DNA from: Diplolepis rosae
Lineage: Eukaryota > Arthropoda > Insecta > Hymenoptera > Diplolepididae
Assembly (NCBI GenBank): GCA_030998225.1
Contig: JAPYXD010000679.1
Location: forward strand, 1,426,001-1,490,000
Reading direction: 5' to 3'
Length of the DNA stretch: 64,000 bases
The translations under genes and the position numbers were made by a program. The notes beneath the pieces were generated by a model. That model was not told where the DNA came from and searched no databases. It was given only the letters and a program-made list of their open reading frames with translations. The stretch's first letter is position 1, and every line of letters begins with the position of its first letter. Below are positions 1-12,725 of the stretch, piece by piece.

Positions 1-4
1 AACA

Positions 5-169
5 AAAGTCTTTTTTGCGCCACGTTCTTAGTTTTCGAGATAATTCAACGAGTTTGTCAACAAATGGCTTCCCTGGGTCAAACTTTCCTAATTTTGGTTT
101 CGCCCCGCAAACTCCAATTTTAATTCATATTTTTATTAATGTAGAAAAAGGAGACTGCAATCAAAAACC
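5..169 (+). repeat. Representative monomer (165 bp, type B with D tail)
   Basis: This is the first complete unit if the register is set at aaagtc. In order it holds a T run and gcgccacgttcttag (about 5-28), a purine-rich middle ending gtcaacaaatgg (to about 67), cctgggtcaaactttccta (about 72-90), the GC-richest island gtttcgccccgcaaac (97-112), an AT-only stretch around attcatatttttattaatg, and the D tail gtagaaaaaggagactgc. The next aaagtc starts at 170. Because it is 165 bp long, it keeps the reading frame of the following unit. Confidence 0.95.
97..112 (+). other. Conserved imperfect hairpin island inside the monomer (first copy)
   Basis: The sequence gtttcgccccgcaaac can fold as GTTT plus GC pairing with GCAAAC, with one bulged C at 101 and a three-base loop at 104-106. 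It is the GC-richest part of an otherwise AT-rich monomer and is present in nearly every copy as gtttcgctccgcaaac or gtttcgccccgcaaac. The variant gttttgctctgcaaac keeps the same stem, with changes only in the bulge and loop. Whether the dyad forms in vivo is not shown by the sequence. Confidence 0.5.
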
Positions 170-3100
170 AAAGTCTTTTTTTGCGCCACGTTCTTAGTTT
201 TCAAAATAATTCAAAGAGTTTTTCCAGAAATGGCTTCCCCGTGTGAAACTTTCTTAATTTTGGTTTCGCTCCGCAAACTCAAATTTTAATTAATATTTTT
301 ATTAATGTAGCACAATGCGACTGCAATCAAGAATCAAAATCTTTTTTTACGCCACGTTCTTAGTATTCGAGATAATTCAACGAGTTTGGCAACAAATGGC
401 TTCGGTGTGTCAATATTTCCTAATTTTCGATTCTCTCCGCAAACTCAAGATTTAATTTATATTTTCATTAATGTAGCACAACGTGACTATAATGAAAAAC
501 CAAAGTCTTTTTTGCGCCACGTTCTTAGTTTTCGAGATTATTCAAAGAGTTTTTCCAGAAATGGCTTCCCCGGGTCAAACTTTGTTAATTTTGGTTTCGC
601 TCCGCAAACTGAAATTTTAATGCATATTTTTAATAATGTAGCACAATGTGACTGCAATCAAAAACCAAAGTCTTTTTTGAACCACGTCCTTAGATTTCAA
701 GATAATTTACAGAGTTTGGCAACAAATGGCTTCCCTGGGTCAAACTTTCCTAATTTTGGTTTTGCCCCGCAAACTCAAATTTTAATTCTTATTTTTATGA
801 ATGTAACACAATGTGAATGCAATCAAAAACCAAAGTCTTTTTTGCGCCACGTTCTTAGTTTTCGAGATAATTCAAAGAGTTTCTCCAGAAATGGTTTCCC
901 TGTGTCAAACTTTGGTTACTTTTGGTTTCGCCCCGCAAACTCAAATTTTAATTTATATTTTATTAATGTAGCACAATCTCACTGCAATCAAAAACAAAAG
1001 TCTTTCTTTATGCCACGTTCTTAGTTTTCGAGGTAATTCAACGAGTTTGTCAACAGTTGGCTTCCCAGGTTCAAACATTCCTAATTTTGGTTTCGCTCCG
1101 CAAAACTAAATATTAATTTATTTTTTTATGAATGTAGAAAAAGGTGACTGCAATCAAAAACCAAAGTCTTTTTTTGCGCCACGTTCTCAGTTTTCAAAAT
1201 AATTCAAAGAGTTTTTCCAGAAATGGCTTCCCCGTGTGAAACTTTCTTAATTTTGGTTTCGCTCCGCAAACTCAAATTTTAATTAATATTTTTATTAATG
1301 TAGCACAATGCGACTGCAATCAAGAATCAAAATCTTTTTTTATTTTAATTTCTTCGTTTTCAAGATAATTTAAAGAGTTTGTCAACAAATGGCTTCCCTG
1401 TGTCAAACTTTCCTAATTTTGGTTTCGCCCCGCAAACTCAAATTTTAATTTATATTTTCATGAATGTAGCACAACGTTACTGCAATCAAAAACCAAAGTC
1501 TTTTTTCTCGCCACGTTCTTAGTTTTCGAGATTATTCGAAGAGTTTTTCCAGAAATGGCTTCCCCGTGTGAAACTTTGTTAATTTTATATTCGCTCCGCA
1601 AACTGAAATTTTAATTAATATTTTTATTAATGTGGCACAACGTGACTGCAATCAAAAACCAAAGTCTTGTTTTGCTCCACGTTCTTTGTTTTCGAGATAA
1701 TTCAAAGAGTTTTTCCAGAAATGGCTTCCCCGTGTCAAACTTTGTAAATTTTGGTTTCGCTCCGCAATCTCAAGTTTTACTTTATATTTTTATTAATTTA
1801 GCACAACGTGACTGCAATCACAAAACAAAGTCTTTTTTTATTTCATTTTCTTAGTTTCCAAGATAATTTAAAGAGTTTGTCAACAAATGGCTTCCCTGGG
1901 TCAAACTTTCTCAATTTTGGTTTCGCCCCTCAAACTCAAATTTTAATTTATATTCTTATCAATGTAGCACAATATGACTGCAATTAAAAACCAAAGTTTG
2001 TCTTTCCGCCACGTTCTTATTTTTTCAGATAATTCAACGAGTTTTTCAACAAATGGCTTCCCTGGGTCAAACTGTTAGTTTTGGTTTAGCTCCGCAAATC
2101 TCAAATTTTAATTAATATTTTCATTAATGTAGCACAACGTGACTGCAATCACAAACCGAAGTCTTTTTTTATTTCATTTTCTTAGTTTCCAAGATAATTT
2201 AAAGAGTTTGTCAACAAATGGGTTCCCTGGGTCAAACTTTGTTAATTTTGGTTTCGCACCGCAATCACAAGTTTTAATTTACATTTTTATAAATGTAGCA
2301 CAACGTGACTGCAATCACAAAGCAAAGTCTTTGTTTATTTCATGTTCTTAGTTTTCAAGATAATTCAACGAGTGTGGCAACAAATGGCTTCACTGTGTCA
2401 ATATTTCCTAATTTTCGTTTTACTCCGCAAACTCAAGTTTTAATTTATATTTTCATTAATGTAGAAAAAGGTGACTGCAATCAAAAACCAAAGTCTTTTT
2501 TTGCGCCACGTTCTCAGTTTTCAAAATAATTCAAAGAGTTTTTCCAGAAATGGCTTCCCCGTGTGAAACTTTGTTAATTTTGGTTTCGCTCCGCAAACTC
2601 AAATTTTAATTAATATTTTTATTAATGTAGCACAATGTGACTGCAATCAAGAATCAGATCCTTTTTTTATTTTATTTTCTTCGTTTTCAAGATAATTTAA
2701 AGAGTTTGTCAACAAATGGCTTCCCTGTGTCAAACTTTCCTAATTTTCGTTTCGCCCCGCAAAATCAAATTTTAATTTGTATTTTTATTAGCGTAGCACA
2801 GCTTGACTGCAATCAAAAACCAAAGTCTTTTTTCTCGCCTTGTTCTTAGTTTTCCAGATTATTCAAAGAGTTTTTCGAGAAATGGCTTCCCCGCGTCAAA
2901 CTTTGTTAATTTTGGTTTCGCTCCGCAAACTCAAATTTTAATTCATATTTTTATGAATGTAGCACAATGTGACTGCAATCAAAATCCAAAGTCTTTTTTG
3001 AGCCACGTCATTAGATTTCAAGATAATTTACAGAGTTTTTCCAGAAATGGCTTCCCTGGGTCAAGCTTTCCTAATTTTGTTTTCGCTCCGCAAACTCAAA

Positions 3101-4128
3101 TTTTAATTCATATTTTTATTAATGTAGCATAACGTGTCTGCAATTAAAAACCAAAGTCTTTTTTTGCGCCACGTCCTTAGTTTTCGAGATTATTCAAAGA
3201 GTTTTTCCAGAAATGGCTTCCCCGTGTCAAACTTTGTTAATTTTAGTTTCGCTCCGAAAACTCAAATTTTAATTTATATTTTATTAATGTAGCACAATCT
3301 GACTGCAATCAAAAACCAAAGTCTTTCTTTGCGCCACGTTCTTAGTTTTCGAGATAATTCAACGAGTTTGTCAACAAATGGCTTCCCTGGGTCAAACTTT
3401 GTTAATTTTGGTTTCGCTCCGCAATCTCAAGTTTTAATTTATATTTTTATTAGTGTAGCACAACGTGACTGCAATCAAAATCCAGAGTCTTTTTTCATGC
3501 CACGTTCTTAGTTTTAGAGATAATTCAACGAGTGTGGCAACAAATGGCTTCCCTGTGTCAATATTTCCTAATTTTCGTTTCACTCCGCAAACTCAAGTTT
3601 TAATTTTTATTTTCATTAATGTAGAAAAAGGTGACTGCAATCAAAAACCAAAGTCTTTTTTTGCGCCACGTTCTCAGTTTTCAAAATAATTCAAAGAGTT
3701 TTTCCAGAAATGGCTTCCCCGTGTGAAACTTTCTTAATTTTGGTTTCGCCCCGCAAACTCAAATTTTAATTTATATTTTCATGAATGTAGCTCAACGTTA
3801 CTGCAATCAAAAACCAAAGCCTTTTTTCTCGCCACGTTCTTAGTTTTCGAGATTATTCGAAGAGTTTTTCCAGAAATGGCTTCCCCGCGTCAAACTTTCT
3901 CAATTTAGGTTTCGCCCTGCAAACTCAAATTTTAATTTATATTCTTATTAATGTAGCACAATGTGACTGCGATTAAAAACCAAAGTCTTGTTTTGCTCCA
4001 CGTTCTTTGTTTTCGAGATAATTCAAAGAGTTTTTCCAGAAATGGCTTCCCCGTGTCAAACTTTGTTAATTTTGGTTTCGCTCCGCAATCTCAAGTTTTA
4101 ATTTATATTTTTATTAATTTAGCACAAC

Positions 4129-7100
4129 GTGACTGCAATCAAAAACAAAAGTCTTTTTTTGCGCCACGTTCTTAGTTTTCGAGATAATTCAAAGAGTTTG
4201 GCAACAAATGGCTTCGCTGTGTCAATATTTCCTAATTTTCGTTTCGCTCCGCAAACTCAAGATTTAATTTATATTTTCATTAATGTAGCACAACGTGACT
4301 GCAATGAAAAACCAAAGTCTTTTTTGCGCCACGTTCTTAGTTTTCGAGATTATTCAAAGAGTTTTTCCAGAAATGGCTTCCCCGTGTCAAACTTTGTTAA
4401 TTTTGGTTTCGCTCCGCAAACTCAAATTTTAATTCATATTTTTAAGAATGTAGCACAATGTGACTGCAATCAAAAACCAAAGTCTTTTTTGAGCCACGTC
4501 CTTAGATTTCAAGATAATTTACAGAGTTTGTCAACAAATGGCTTCCCTGAGTCAAACTTTCCTAATTTTGTTTTCGCCCCGCAAACTCAAATTTTAATTC
4601 ATATTTTTAATAATGTAGCACAATGTGATTGCAATCAAAAACCAAAGTCTTTTTTGCGCCACGTTCTTAGTTTTCGAGATAATTCAAAGAGTTTCTCCAG
4701 AAATGGTTTCCCTGTGTCAAAATTTTGTTAATTTTGGTTTGGCCCCGCAAACTCAAATTTTAATTTATATTTTATTAATGTAGCACAATCTGACTGCAAT
4801 CAAAAACCAAAGTCTTTTTTCTCGCCACGTTCTTAGTTTTCGAGATTATTCAAAGAGTTTGTCAACAAATGGCTTCCCTGTGTCAAACTTTCCTAATTTT
4901 GGTTTCGCCCCGCAAACTCAAATTTTAATTTGTATTTTTATTAGTGTAGCACAGCTTGACTGCAATCAAAAACCCAAGTCTTTTTTCTCGCCACGTTCTT
5001 AGTTTTCCAGATTATTCAAAGTGTTTTTCGAGAAATGGCTTCCCCGCGTCAAACTTTCTCAATTTAGGTTTCGCTCCGCAAACTCAAATTTTAATTTATA
5101 TTCTTATTAATGTAGCACAACGTTACTGCATTCAAAAACCAAAGTCTTGTTTTGCTCCACGTTCTTTGTTTTCGAGATAATTCAAAGAGTTTTACCAGAA
5201 ATGGCTTCCCCGTGTCAAACTTTGTAAATTTTGGTTTCGCTCCGCAATCTCAAGTTTTAATATATATTTTTATTAATATAGCACAACGCGACTGCAATCA
5301 CAAAACAGTCTTTTTTTATTTCATTTTCTTAGTTTCCAAGATAATTTAAAGAGTTTGTCAACAAATGGCTTCCCTGGGTCAAACTTTCTCAATTTTGGTT
5401 TCGCACCGCAAACTCAAATTTTAATTTATATTCTTATTAATGTAGCACAATGTGACTGCACTTAAAAACCAAAGTTTGTCTTTCCGCCACGTTCTTATTT
5501 TTCCAGATAATTCAACGAGTTTGTCAACAAATGGCTTCCCTGGTTCAAACTTTCCTAATTTTGGTTTCGCTCCGGAAACTTAAATTTTAATTTATATATT
5601 CATTAATGTAGCACAACGTGACTACAATCAAAAAGCAAAGTCTTTTTTTGCGCAACGTTCTTAGTATTCGAGATAATTCAACGAGTTTGGCAACAAATGG
5701 CTTCGCTGTGTCAATATTTCCTAATTTTCGTTTCGCTCCGCAAACTCAAGATTTAATTTATATTTTCATTAATGTAGCACAACGTGACTGCAATCAATAA
5801 CCAAAGTCTTTTTTGCGCCACGTTCTTAGTTTTCGAGATTATTCAAAGAGTTTCTCCAGAAATGGCTTCCCCGCGTCAAACTTTGTTAATTTTGGTTTCG
5901 CTCCGCAAACTCAAATTTTAATTCATATTTTTATGAATGTAGCACAATGTGACTGCAATCAAAAACCAAAGTCTTTTTTGAGCCACGTCCTTATATTTCA
6001 AGATAATTTACAGAGTTTGTCAACATATGGCTTCCCTGAGTCAAACTTTCCTAATTTTGTTTTCGCCCAGCAAACTCAAATTTTAATTCATATTTTTAAT
6101 AATGTAGCACAATGTGATTGCAATCAAAAACCAAAGTCTTTTTTGCGCCACGTTCTTAGTTTTCGAGATAATTCAAAGAGTTTCTCCAGAAATGGTTTCC
6201 CTGTGTCAAAATTTTGTTAATTTTGGTTTGGCCCCGCAAACTCAAATTTTAATTTATATTTTATTAATGTAGCACAATCTGACTGCAATGAAAAACCAAA
6301 GTCTTTTTTGCGCCACGTTCTTAGTTTTCGAGATAATTCAACGAGTTTGTCAACAAATGGCTTCCCTGGGTCAAACTTTCCTAATTTTGGTTTCGCCCCG
6401 CAAACTCAAATTTTAATTTGTATTTTTATTAGTGTAGCACAGCTTGACTGCAATCAAAAACCCAAGTCTTTTTTCTCGCCACGTTCTTAGTTTTCCAGAT
6501 TATTCAAAGTGTTTTTCGAGAAATGGCTTCCCCGCGTCAAACTTTGTTAATTTTGGATTCGCTCCGCAAACTCAAGATTTAATTTATATTTTCATTAATG
6601 TAGCACAACGTGACTGCAATGAAAAACCAAAGTCTTTTTTGCGCCACGTTCTTAGTTTTCGAGATTATTCAAAGAGTTTTTCCAGAAATGGCTTCCCCGT
6701 GTCAAACTTTGTAAATTTTGGTTTCGCTCCGCAATCTCAAGTTTTAATTTATATTTTTATTAATTTAGCACAACGTGACTACAATCAAAAACCAAAGTCT
6801 TTTTTTGCGCCACGTTCTTAGTTTTCGAGATAATTCAACGAGTTTGGCAACAAATGGCTTCGCTGTGTCAATATTTCCTAATTTTCGTTTCGCTCCGCAA
6901 ACTCAAATTTTAATTTATATTTTCATTAATGTAGCATAAAGTTACTGCAATCAAAAACCAAAGTCTTTTTTCTCGCCACGTTCTTAGTTTTCGAGATTAT
7001 TCAAAGAGTTTTTCCAGAAATGGTTTCCCCGTGTCAAATTTTGTTAATTTTGGTTTCGCCCCGCAAATTCAAATTTTAATTTATATTTTCATTAATGTAG

Positions 7101-8595
7101 CACAAAGTTACTGCAATCAAAACCAAAGTCTTTTTTCTCGCCACGTTCTTAGTTTTCCAGATTATTCAAAGTGTTTTTCGAGAAATGGCTTCCCCGCGTC
7201 AAACTTTGTTAATTTTGGTTTCGCTCCGCAAACTCAAATTTTAATTCATATTTTTATGAATGTAGCACAATGTGACTGCAATCAAAAACCAAAGTCTTTT
7301 TTAGCCACGCCCTTAGATTTCAAGATAATTTACAGAGTTTGTCAACAAATGGCTTCCCTGAGTCAAACTTTCCTAATTTTGTTTTCGACCCGCAAACTCA
7401 AATTTTAATTCATATTTTTAATAATGTAGCACAATGTGACTGCAATGAAAAACCAAAGTCTTTTTTGCGCCACGTTCTTAGTTTTCGAGATAATTCAACG
7501 AGTTTGTCAACAAATGGCTTCCCTGGGTCAAACTTTCCTAATTTTGGTTTCGCTCCGCATACTTAAATTTTCATTAATATTCTTAATAATGTAGCACAAC
7601 GTGACTGCAATCAAAAACAAAAGTCTTTTTTTGCGCCACGTTCTTAGTTTTCGAGATAATTCAAAGAGTTTCTCCAGAAATGGTTTCCCTGTGTCAAACT
7701 TTGTTAATTTTCATTTTGCTCTGCAAACTCAAATTTTAATTTATATTTTTATTAATGTAGCATAAAGTTACTGCAATCAAAAGCCAAAGACTTTCTTTGC
7801 GCCACGTTCTTAGTTTTCGAGATAATTCAACGAGTTTGTCAACAAATGGCTTCCCTGGGTCAAACTTTCCTAATTTTGGTTTCGCCCCGCAAACTCAAAT
7901 TTTAATTTGTATTTTTATTAGTGTAGCACAGCTTGACTGCAATCAAAAACCAAAGTCTATTTTCTCGCCACGTTCTTAGTTTTCCAGATTATTCAAAGTG
8001 TTTTTCGAGAAATGGCTTCCCCGCGTCAAACTTTGTTAATTTTGGTTTCGCTCCGCAAACTCAAATTTTAATTCATATTTTTAAGAATGTAGCACAATGT
8101 GACTGCAATCAAAAACCAAAGTCTTTTTTGAGCCACGTCCTTAGATTTCAAGATAATTTACAGAGTTTGTCAACAAATGGCTTCCCTGAGTCAAACTTTC
8201 CTAATTTTGTTTTCGCCCCGCAAACTCAAATTTTAATTCATATTTTTAATAATGTAGCACAATGTGACTGCAATCAAAAACCAAAGTCTTTTTTGCGCCA
8301 CGTTCTAAGTTTTCAAGATAATTCAACGAGTTTTTCAACAAATGGCTTCCCTGGGTCAAACTTTCCTAATTTTGGTTTCGCTCCGCATACTTAAATTTTC
8401 ATTAATATTCTTGATAATGTAGCACAATGTGACTGCAATGAAAAACCAAAGTCTTTTTTGCGCCACGTTCTTAGTTTTCGAGATTATTCAAAGAGTTTTT
8501 CCAGAAATGGCTTCCCCGTGTCAAACTTTGTAAATTTTGGTTTCGCTCCGCAATCTCAAGTTTTAATTTATATTTTTATTAATTTAGCACAACGT
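4129..8595 (+). repeat. Local 9-monomer higher-order repeat, about three copies, 1,489 bp spacing
   Basis: The same monomer order returns at a constant offset. The frame ending in gtcaaaattttgttaa stops at 4,731 and again at 6,220 (1,489 bp). The type B monomer with a ttagtgtagcacagcttg tail starts at 6,308 and again at 7,797 (1,489 bp). The S-type monomer with caaagtgtttttcgag follows near 4,956, 6,444 and 7,933 (1,488 and 1,489 bp). Nine monomers of about 165.5 bp fit this spacing. The outer limits given are nominal, because an HOR has no unique start point. Confidence 0.75.
6605..7149 (+). repeat. Duplicate segment, copy 1 (partner 8,424-8,968, offset 1,819 bp)
   Basis: The segment matches the one 1,819 bp downstream, 11 monomers away. 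Shared rare features include gtaaattttgg, aatttagcacaacgtgactacaatc, the gtgtcaatatttcc monomer and cgcaaattcaaatttt. The match ends where copy 1 has gttttccagattatt and its partner has gttttcaaaattatt. It overlaps the 9-monomer HOR, so two different offsets are superimposed in the same few kilobases. Confidence 0.8.
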
Positions 8596-8968
8596 GACTA
8601 CAATCAAAAACCAAAGTCTTTTTTTGCGCCACGTTCTTAGTTTTCGAGATAATTCAACGAGTTTGGCAACAAATGGCTTCGCTGTGTCAATATTTCCTAA
8701 TTTTCGTTTCGCTCCGCAAACTCAAATTTTAATTTATATTTTCATTAATGTAGCATAAAGTTACTGCAATCAAAAACCAAAGTCTTTTTTCTCGCCACGT
8801 TCTTAGTTTTCGAGATTATTCAAAGAGTTTTTCCAGAAATGGTTTCCCCGTGTCAAATTTTGTTAATTTTGGTTTCGCCCCGCAAATTCAAATTTTAATT
8901 TATATTTTCATTAATGTAGCACAAAGTTACTGCAATCAAAACCAAAGTCTTTTTTCTCGCCACGTTCT
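8424..8968 (+). repeat. Duplicate segment, copy 2 (partner 6,605-7,149)
   Basis: This is the downstream partner of the 11-monomer-spaced duplication, with the same rare variants in the same order, including gactacaatc and cgcaaattcaaatttt. Beyond its right edge it continues into a type A monomer rather than an S monomer. Confidence 0.8.
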
Positions 8969-10529
8969 TAGTTTTCAAAATTATTCAAAGAGTTTTTCCA
9001 GAAATGGTTTCCCCGTGTCAAACTTTCCTAATTTTGGTTTCGCCCCGCAAACTCAAATTTTAATTTGTATTTTTATTAGTGTAGCACAGCTTGACTGCAA
9101 TCAAAAACCAAAGTCTTTTTTCTCGCCACGTTCTTAGTTTTCCAGATTATTCAAAGTGTTTTTCGAGAAATGGCTTCCCCGCGTCAAACTTTGTTAATTT
9201 TGGTTTCGCTCCGCAAACTCAAATTTTAATTCATATTTTTATGAATGTAGCACAATGTGACTGCAATCAAAAACCAAAGTCTTTTTTGAGCCACGCCCTT
9301 AGATTTCAAGATAATTTACAGAGTTTGTCAACAAATGGCTTCCCTGAGTCAAACTTTCCTAATTTTGGTTTCGCTCCGCATACTTAAATTTTCATTAATA
9401 TTCTTGATGGTGTAGCACAATGTGACTGCAATCAAAAACCAAAGTCTTTTTTGCGCCACGTTCTTAGTTTTCGAGATAATTCAAAGAGTTTCTCCAGAAA
9501 TGGTTTCCCTGTGTCAAACTTTGTTAATTTTCGTTTTGCTCTGCAAACTCAAATTTTAATTTATATTTTTATTAATGTAGCATAAAGTTACTGCAATCAA
9601 AAACCAAAGTCTTTTTTCGCGCCACGTTCTTAGTTTTAAAAATAATTCAAAGAGTTTGTCAACAAATGGCTTCCCTGGGTCAAACTTTCCTAATTTTGGT
9701 TTCGCTCCGCATACTCAAATTTTAATTTATATTTTTATTAATGTAGCACAACGTGACTGCAATCACAAACCAAAGTCTTTTTTCTAGCCACGTTCTTAGT
9801 TTTCGAGATTATTCAAAGAGTTTTTCCAGAAATGGCTTCCCCGTGTCAAACTTTGTTAATTTTGGTTTCGCCCCGCAAACTCAAATTTTAATTTATATTT
9901 TCATTAATGTAGCACAAAGTTACTGCAATCAAAACCAAAGTCTTTTTTCTCGCCACGTTCTTAGTTTTCAAAATTATTCAAAGAGTTTTTCCAGAAATGG
10001 CTTCCCCGTGTCAAACTTTCCTAATTTTGGTTTCGCCCCGCAAACTCAAATTTTAATTTATATTTTCATTAATGTAGCACAAAGTTACTGCAATCAAAAA
10101 CCAAAGTCTTTTTTCTCGCCACGTTCTTAGTTTTCGAGATTATTCGAAGAGTTTTTCCAGAAATGGCTTCCCTGTGTCAAACTTTCCTAATTTTGGTTTC
10201 GCCCCGCAAACTCAAATTTTAATTTATATTTTCATTAATGTAGCACAAAGTTACTGCAATCAAAACCAAAGTCTTTTTTCTCGCCACGTTCTTAGTTTTC
10301 AAAATTATTCAAAGATTTTTTCCATCAATGGCTTCCGTGGGTCAAACTTTCCTAATTTTGGTTTCGCCCCGCAAACTCAAATTTTAATTTATATTTTCAT
10401 TAATGTAGCACAAAGTTACTGCAATCAAAACCAAAGTCTTTTTTCTCGCCACGTTCTTAGTTTTCAAAATTATTCAAAGAGTTTTTCCATCAATGGCTTC
10501 CCTGTGTCAAACTTTCCTAATTTTGGTTT

Positions 10530-10959
10530 CGCTCCGCAAACTGAAATTTTAATTAATATTTTTATTAATGTGGCACAACGTGACCGCGCATCAAAAAACA
10601 AAGTCTTGTTTTGCTCCACGTTCTTTGTTTTCGAGATAATTCAAAGAGTTTTTCCAGAAATGGCTTCCCCGTGTCAAACTTTGTTAATTTTGGTTTCGCT
10701 CCGCAAACTCAAGTTTTAATTTATATTTTTATTAGTGTAGCACAACGTGACTGCAATCAAAATCCAGAGTCTTTTTTCATTCCACGTTCTTAGTTTTCGA
10801 GATATTTCAACGAGTTTGGCAACAAATGGCTTCCCTGGGTCAAACTTTCCTAATTTTGGTTTTGCCCCGCAAACTCAAATTTTAATTCTTATTTTTATTG
10901 ATGTAGAAAAAGATGACTGCAATCAAAAACCAAAGTCTTTTTTTGCGCCACGTTCTTAG
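10530..10959 (+). repeat. E cassette 1 (E1-E2-E3)
   Basis: This is the leftmost cassette. E1 carries aaactgaaatttt, aatgtggcac and gaccgcgcatc, and has ctttg in place of cttag. E2 ends ttagtgtagcac and then aatccagagtc. E3 carries gagatatttcaacg, ggcaacaaatgg and ttttgccccgc, with a D tail gaaaaagatgac. E1 here has six As followed by caaag, a private change. Confidence 0.8.
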
Positions 10960-11596
10960 TTTTCAAAATAATTCAAAGAGTTTGTCAACAAATGGCTTCC
11001 ATGGGTCAAACTTTCCTAATTTTGGTTTCGCCCCGCAAACTCAAATTTTAATTTATATTTTCATGAATGTAGCACAACGTTACTGCAATCAAAAACCAAA
11101 GTCTTTTTTCTCGCCACGTTCTTAGTTTTCGAGATTATTCGAAGAGTTTTTCCAGAAATGGCTTCCCCGTGTCAAACTTTGTTAATTTTGGTTTCGCTCC
11201 GCAAACTCAAATTTTAATTCATATTTTTAAGAATGTAGCACAATGTGACTGCAATCAAAAACCAAAGTCTTTTTTGAGCCACGTCCTTAGATTTCAAGAT
11301 AATTTACAGAGTTTGTCAACAAATGGCTTCCCTGAGTCAAACTTTCCTAATTTTGTTTTCGCCCCGCAAACTCACATTTTAATTCATATTTTTATTAATG
11401 TAGCACAATCTGACTGCAATCAAAAACCAAAGTCTTTTTTGCTCCACGTTCTTAGTTTTCAAGATAATTCAACGAGTTTTTCAACAAATGGCTTCCCTGG
11501 GTCAAACTTTCCTAATTTTGGTTTCGCTCCGCATACTTAAATTTTCATTAATATTCTTGATAATGTAGCACAAAGTGACTGCAATCAAAAACAAAA
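10600..11596 (+). repeat. Duplicate segment, copy 1 (partner 12,257-13,253, offset 1,657 bp)
   Basis: The order E2, E3-D, ccatgggtc monomer, type A, C monomer, B/F monomer is repeated exactly 10 monomers downstream; matching frame ends at 10,959, 11,125 and 11,540 recur at 12,616, 12,782 and 13,197. Copy 1 keeps gtttcgccccgcaaactc where the partner is locally diverged near 12,683-12,725. Confidence 0.8.
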
Positions 11597-12189
11597 GTCT
11601 TTTTTTGCGCCACGTTCTTAGTTTTCGAGATAATTCAAAGAGTTTTTCCAGAAATGGCTTCCCTGGGTCAAACTTTGTTAATTTTGGTTTCGCTCCGCAA
11701 ACTCAAATTTTAATTTATATTTTCATTAATGTAGCATAAAGTTACTGCAATCAAAACCAAAGTCTTTTTTCTCGCCACGTTCTTAGTTTTCAAAATTATT
11801 CAAAGAGTTTTTCCATAAATGGCTTCCCAGTGTCAAACTTTCGTAATTTTGGTTTCGCGCCGCAATCTCAAATTTTAATTTATATTTTCACTAATGTAGC
11901 ACAAAGTTACTGCAATCAAAACCAAAGTCTTTTTTCTGGCCACGTTCTTAGTTTTCAAAATTATTCAAAGAGTTTTTCTTGAAAAGGTTTCCCCGTGTCA
12001 AACTTTGTTAATTTTCGTTTTGCTCCGTAAACTCAAATTTTAATTTATATTTTCATGAATGTAGCACAACGTTACTGCAATCAAAAACCAAAGTCTTTTT
12101 TCTCGCCACGTTCTTAGTTTTCGAGATTATTCGAAGAGTTTTTCCAGAAATGGCTTCCCCGTGTCAAATTTTGTTAATTTTGGTTTCGC

Positions 12190-12616
12190 TCCGCAAACTG
12201 AAATTTTAATTAATATTTTTATTAATGTGGCACAACGTGACCGCGCATCAAAAACCAAAGTCTTGTTTTGCTCCACGTTCTTTGTTTTCGAGATAATTCA
12301 AAGAGTTTTTCCAGAAATGGCTTCCCCGTGTCAAACTTTGTTAATTTTGGTTTCGCTCCGCAATCTCAAGTTTTAATTTATATTTTTATTAGTGTAGCAC
12401 AACGTGACTGCAATCAAAATCCATAGTCTTTTTTCATGCCACGTTCTTAGTTTTCGAGATAATTCAACGAGTTTGGCAACAAATGGCTTCCCTGGGTCAA
12501 ACTTTCCTAATTTTGGTTTTGCCCCGCAAACTCAAATTTTAATTCATATTTTTATTAATGTAGAAAAAGGTGACTGCAATCAAAAACCAAAGTCTTTTTT
12601 TGCGCCACGTTCTTAG
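12190..12616 (+). repeat. E cassette 2
   Basis: It lies 1,657 bp (10 monomers) after cassette 1 in the same order. E2 ends aatccatagtc rather than aatccagagtc, a change shared with the cassettes near 23.1, 33.4 and 37.7 kb. E3 has gagataattcaacg and a D tail. Confidence 0.8.
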
Positions 12617-12682
12617 TTTTCAAAATAATTCAAAGAGTTTGTCAACAAATGGCTTCCATGGGTCAAACTTTCCTAATTTTGG

Positions 12683-12725
12683 TTTGGAACCGCAAAAAAA
12701 AATTTTAATTAATATTATTAATAAT
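12683..12725 (+). other. Locally diverged patch in one monomer
   Basis: Where most monomers read gtttcgccccgcaaactcaa, this one has ggtttggaaccgc followed by a run of nine As, then attattaataatg. Both the 10-monomer partner (near 11,025) and the 26-monomer partner (near 16,994) keep a near-normal sequence, so the change is private to this copy. Confidence 0.75.

Larger units (their letters stand above)
1..9700 (+). repeat. Left array domain with private monomer types
   Basis: Two monomer types occur only here. One carries gtgtcaatatttcctaatt, near 404, 2,395, 3,556, 4,217, 5,707, 6,866 and 8,685. The other carries tttatttcattttcttag or a close relative, near 1,838, 2,168, 2,334, 2,667 and 5,317. 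The E1 marker gaccgcgcatc is absent. Mixed types follow each other with little regular order before about 4 kb. The right limit is approximate; the first E cassette begins near 10,530. Confidence 0.75.

Noticed and set aside
386..1024. 212-codon open frame as a gene
   Set aside because: It begins with TTG inside a monomer and is made only of satellite units. It ends where a seventh T in a monomer brings ttcttag into frame. The same applies to all other frames of 60-235 codons; none has a unique segment.
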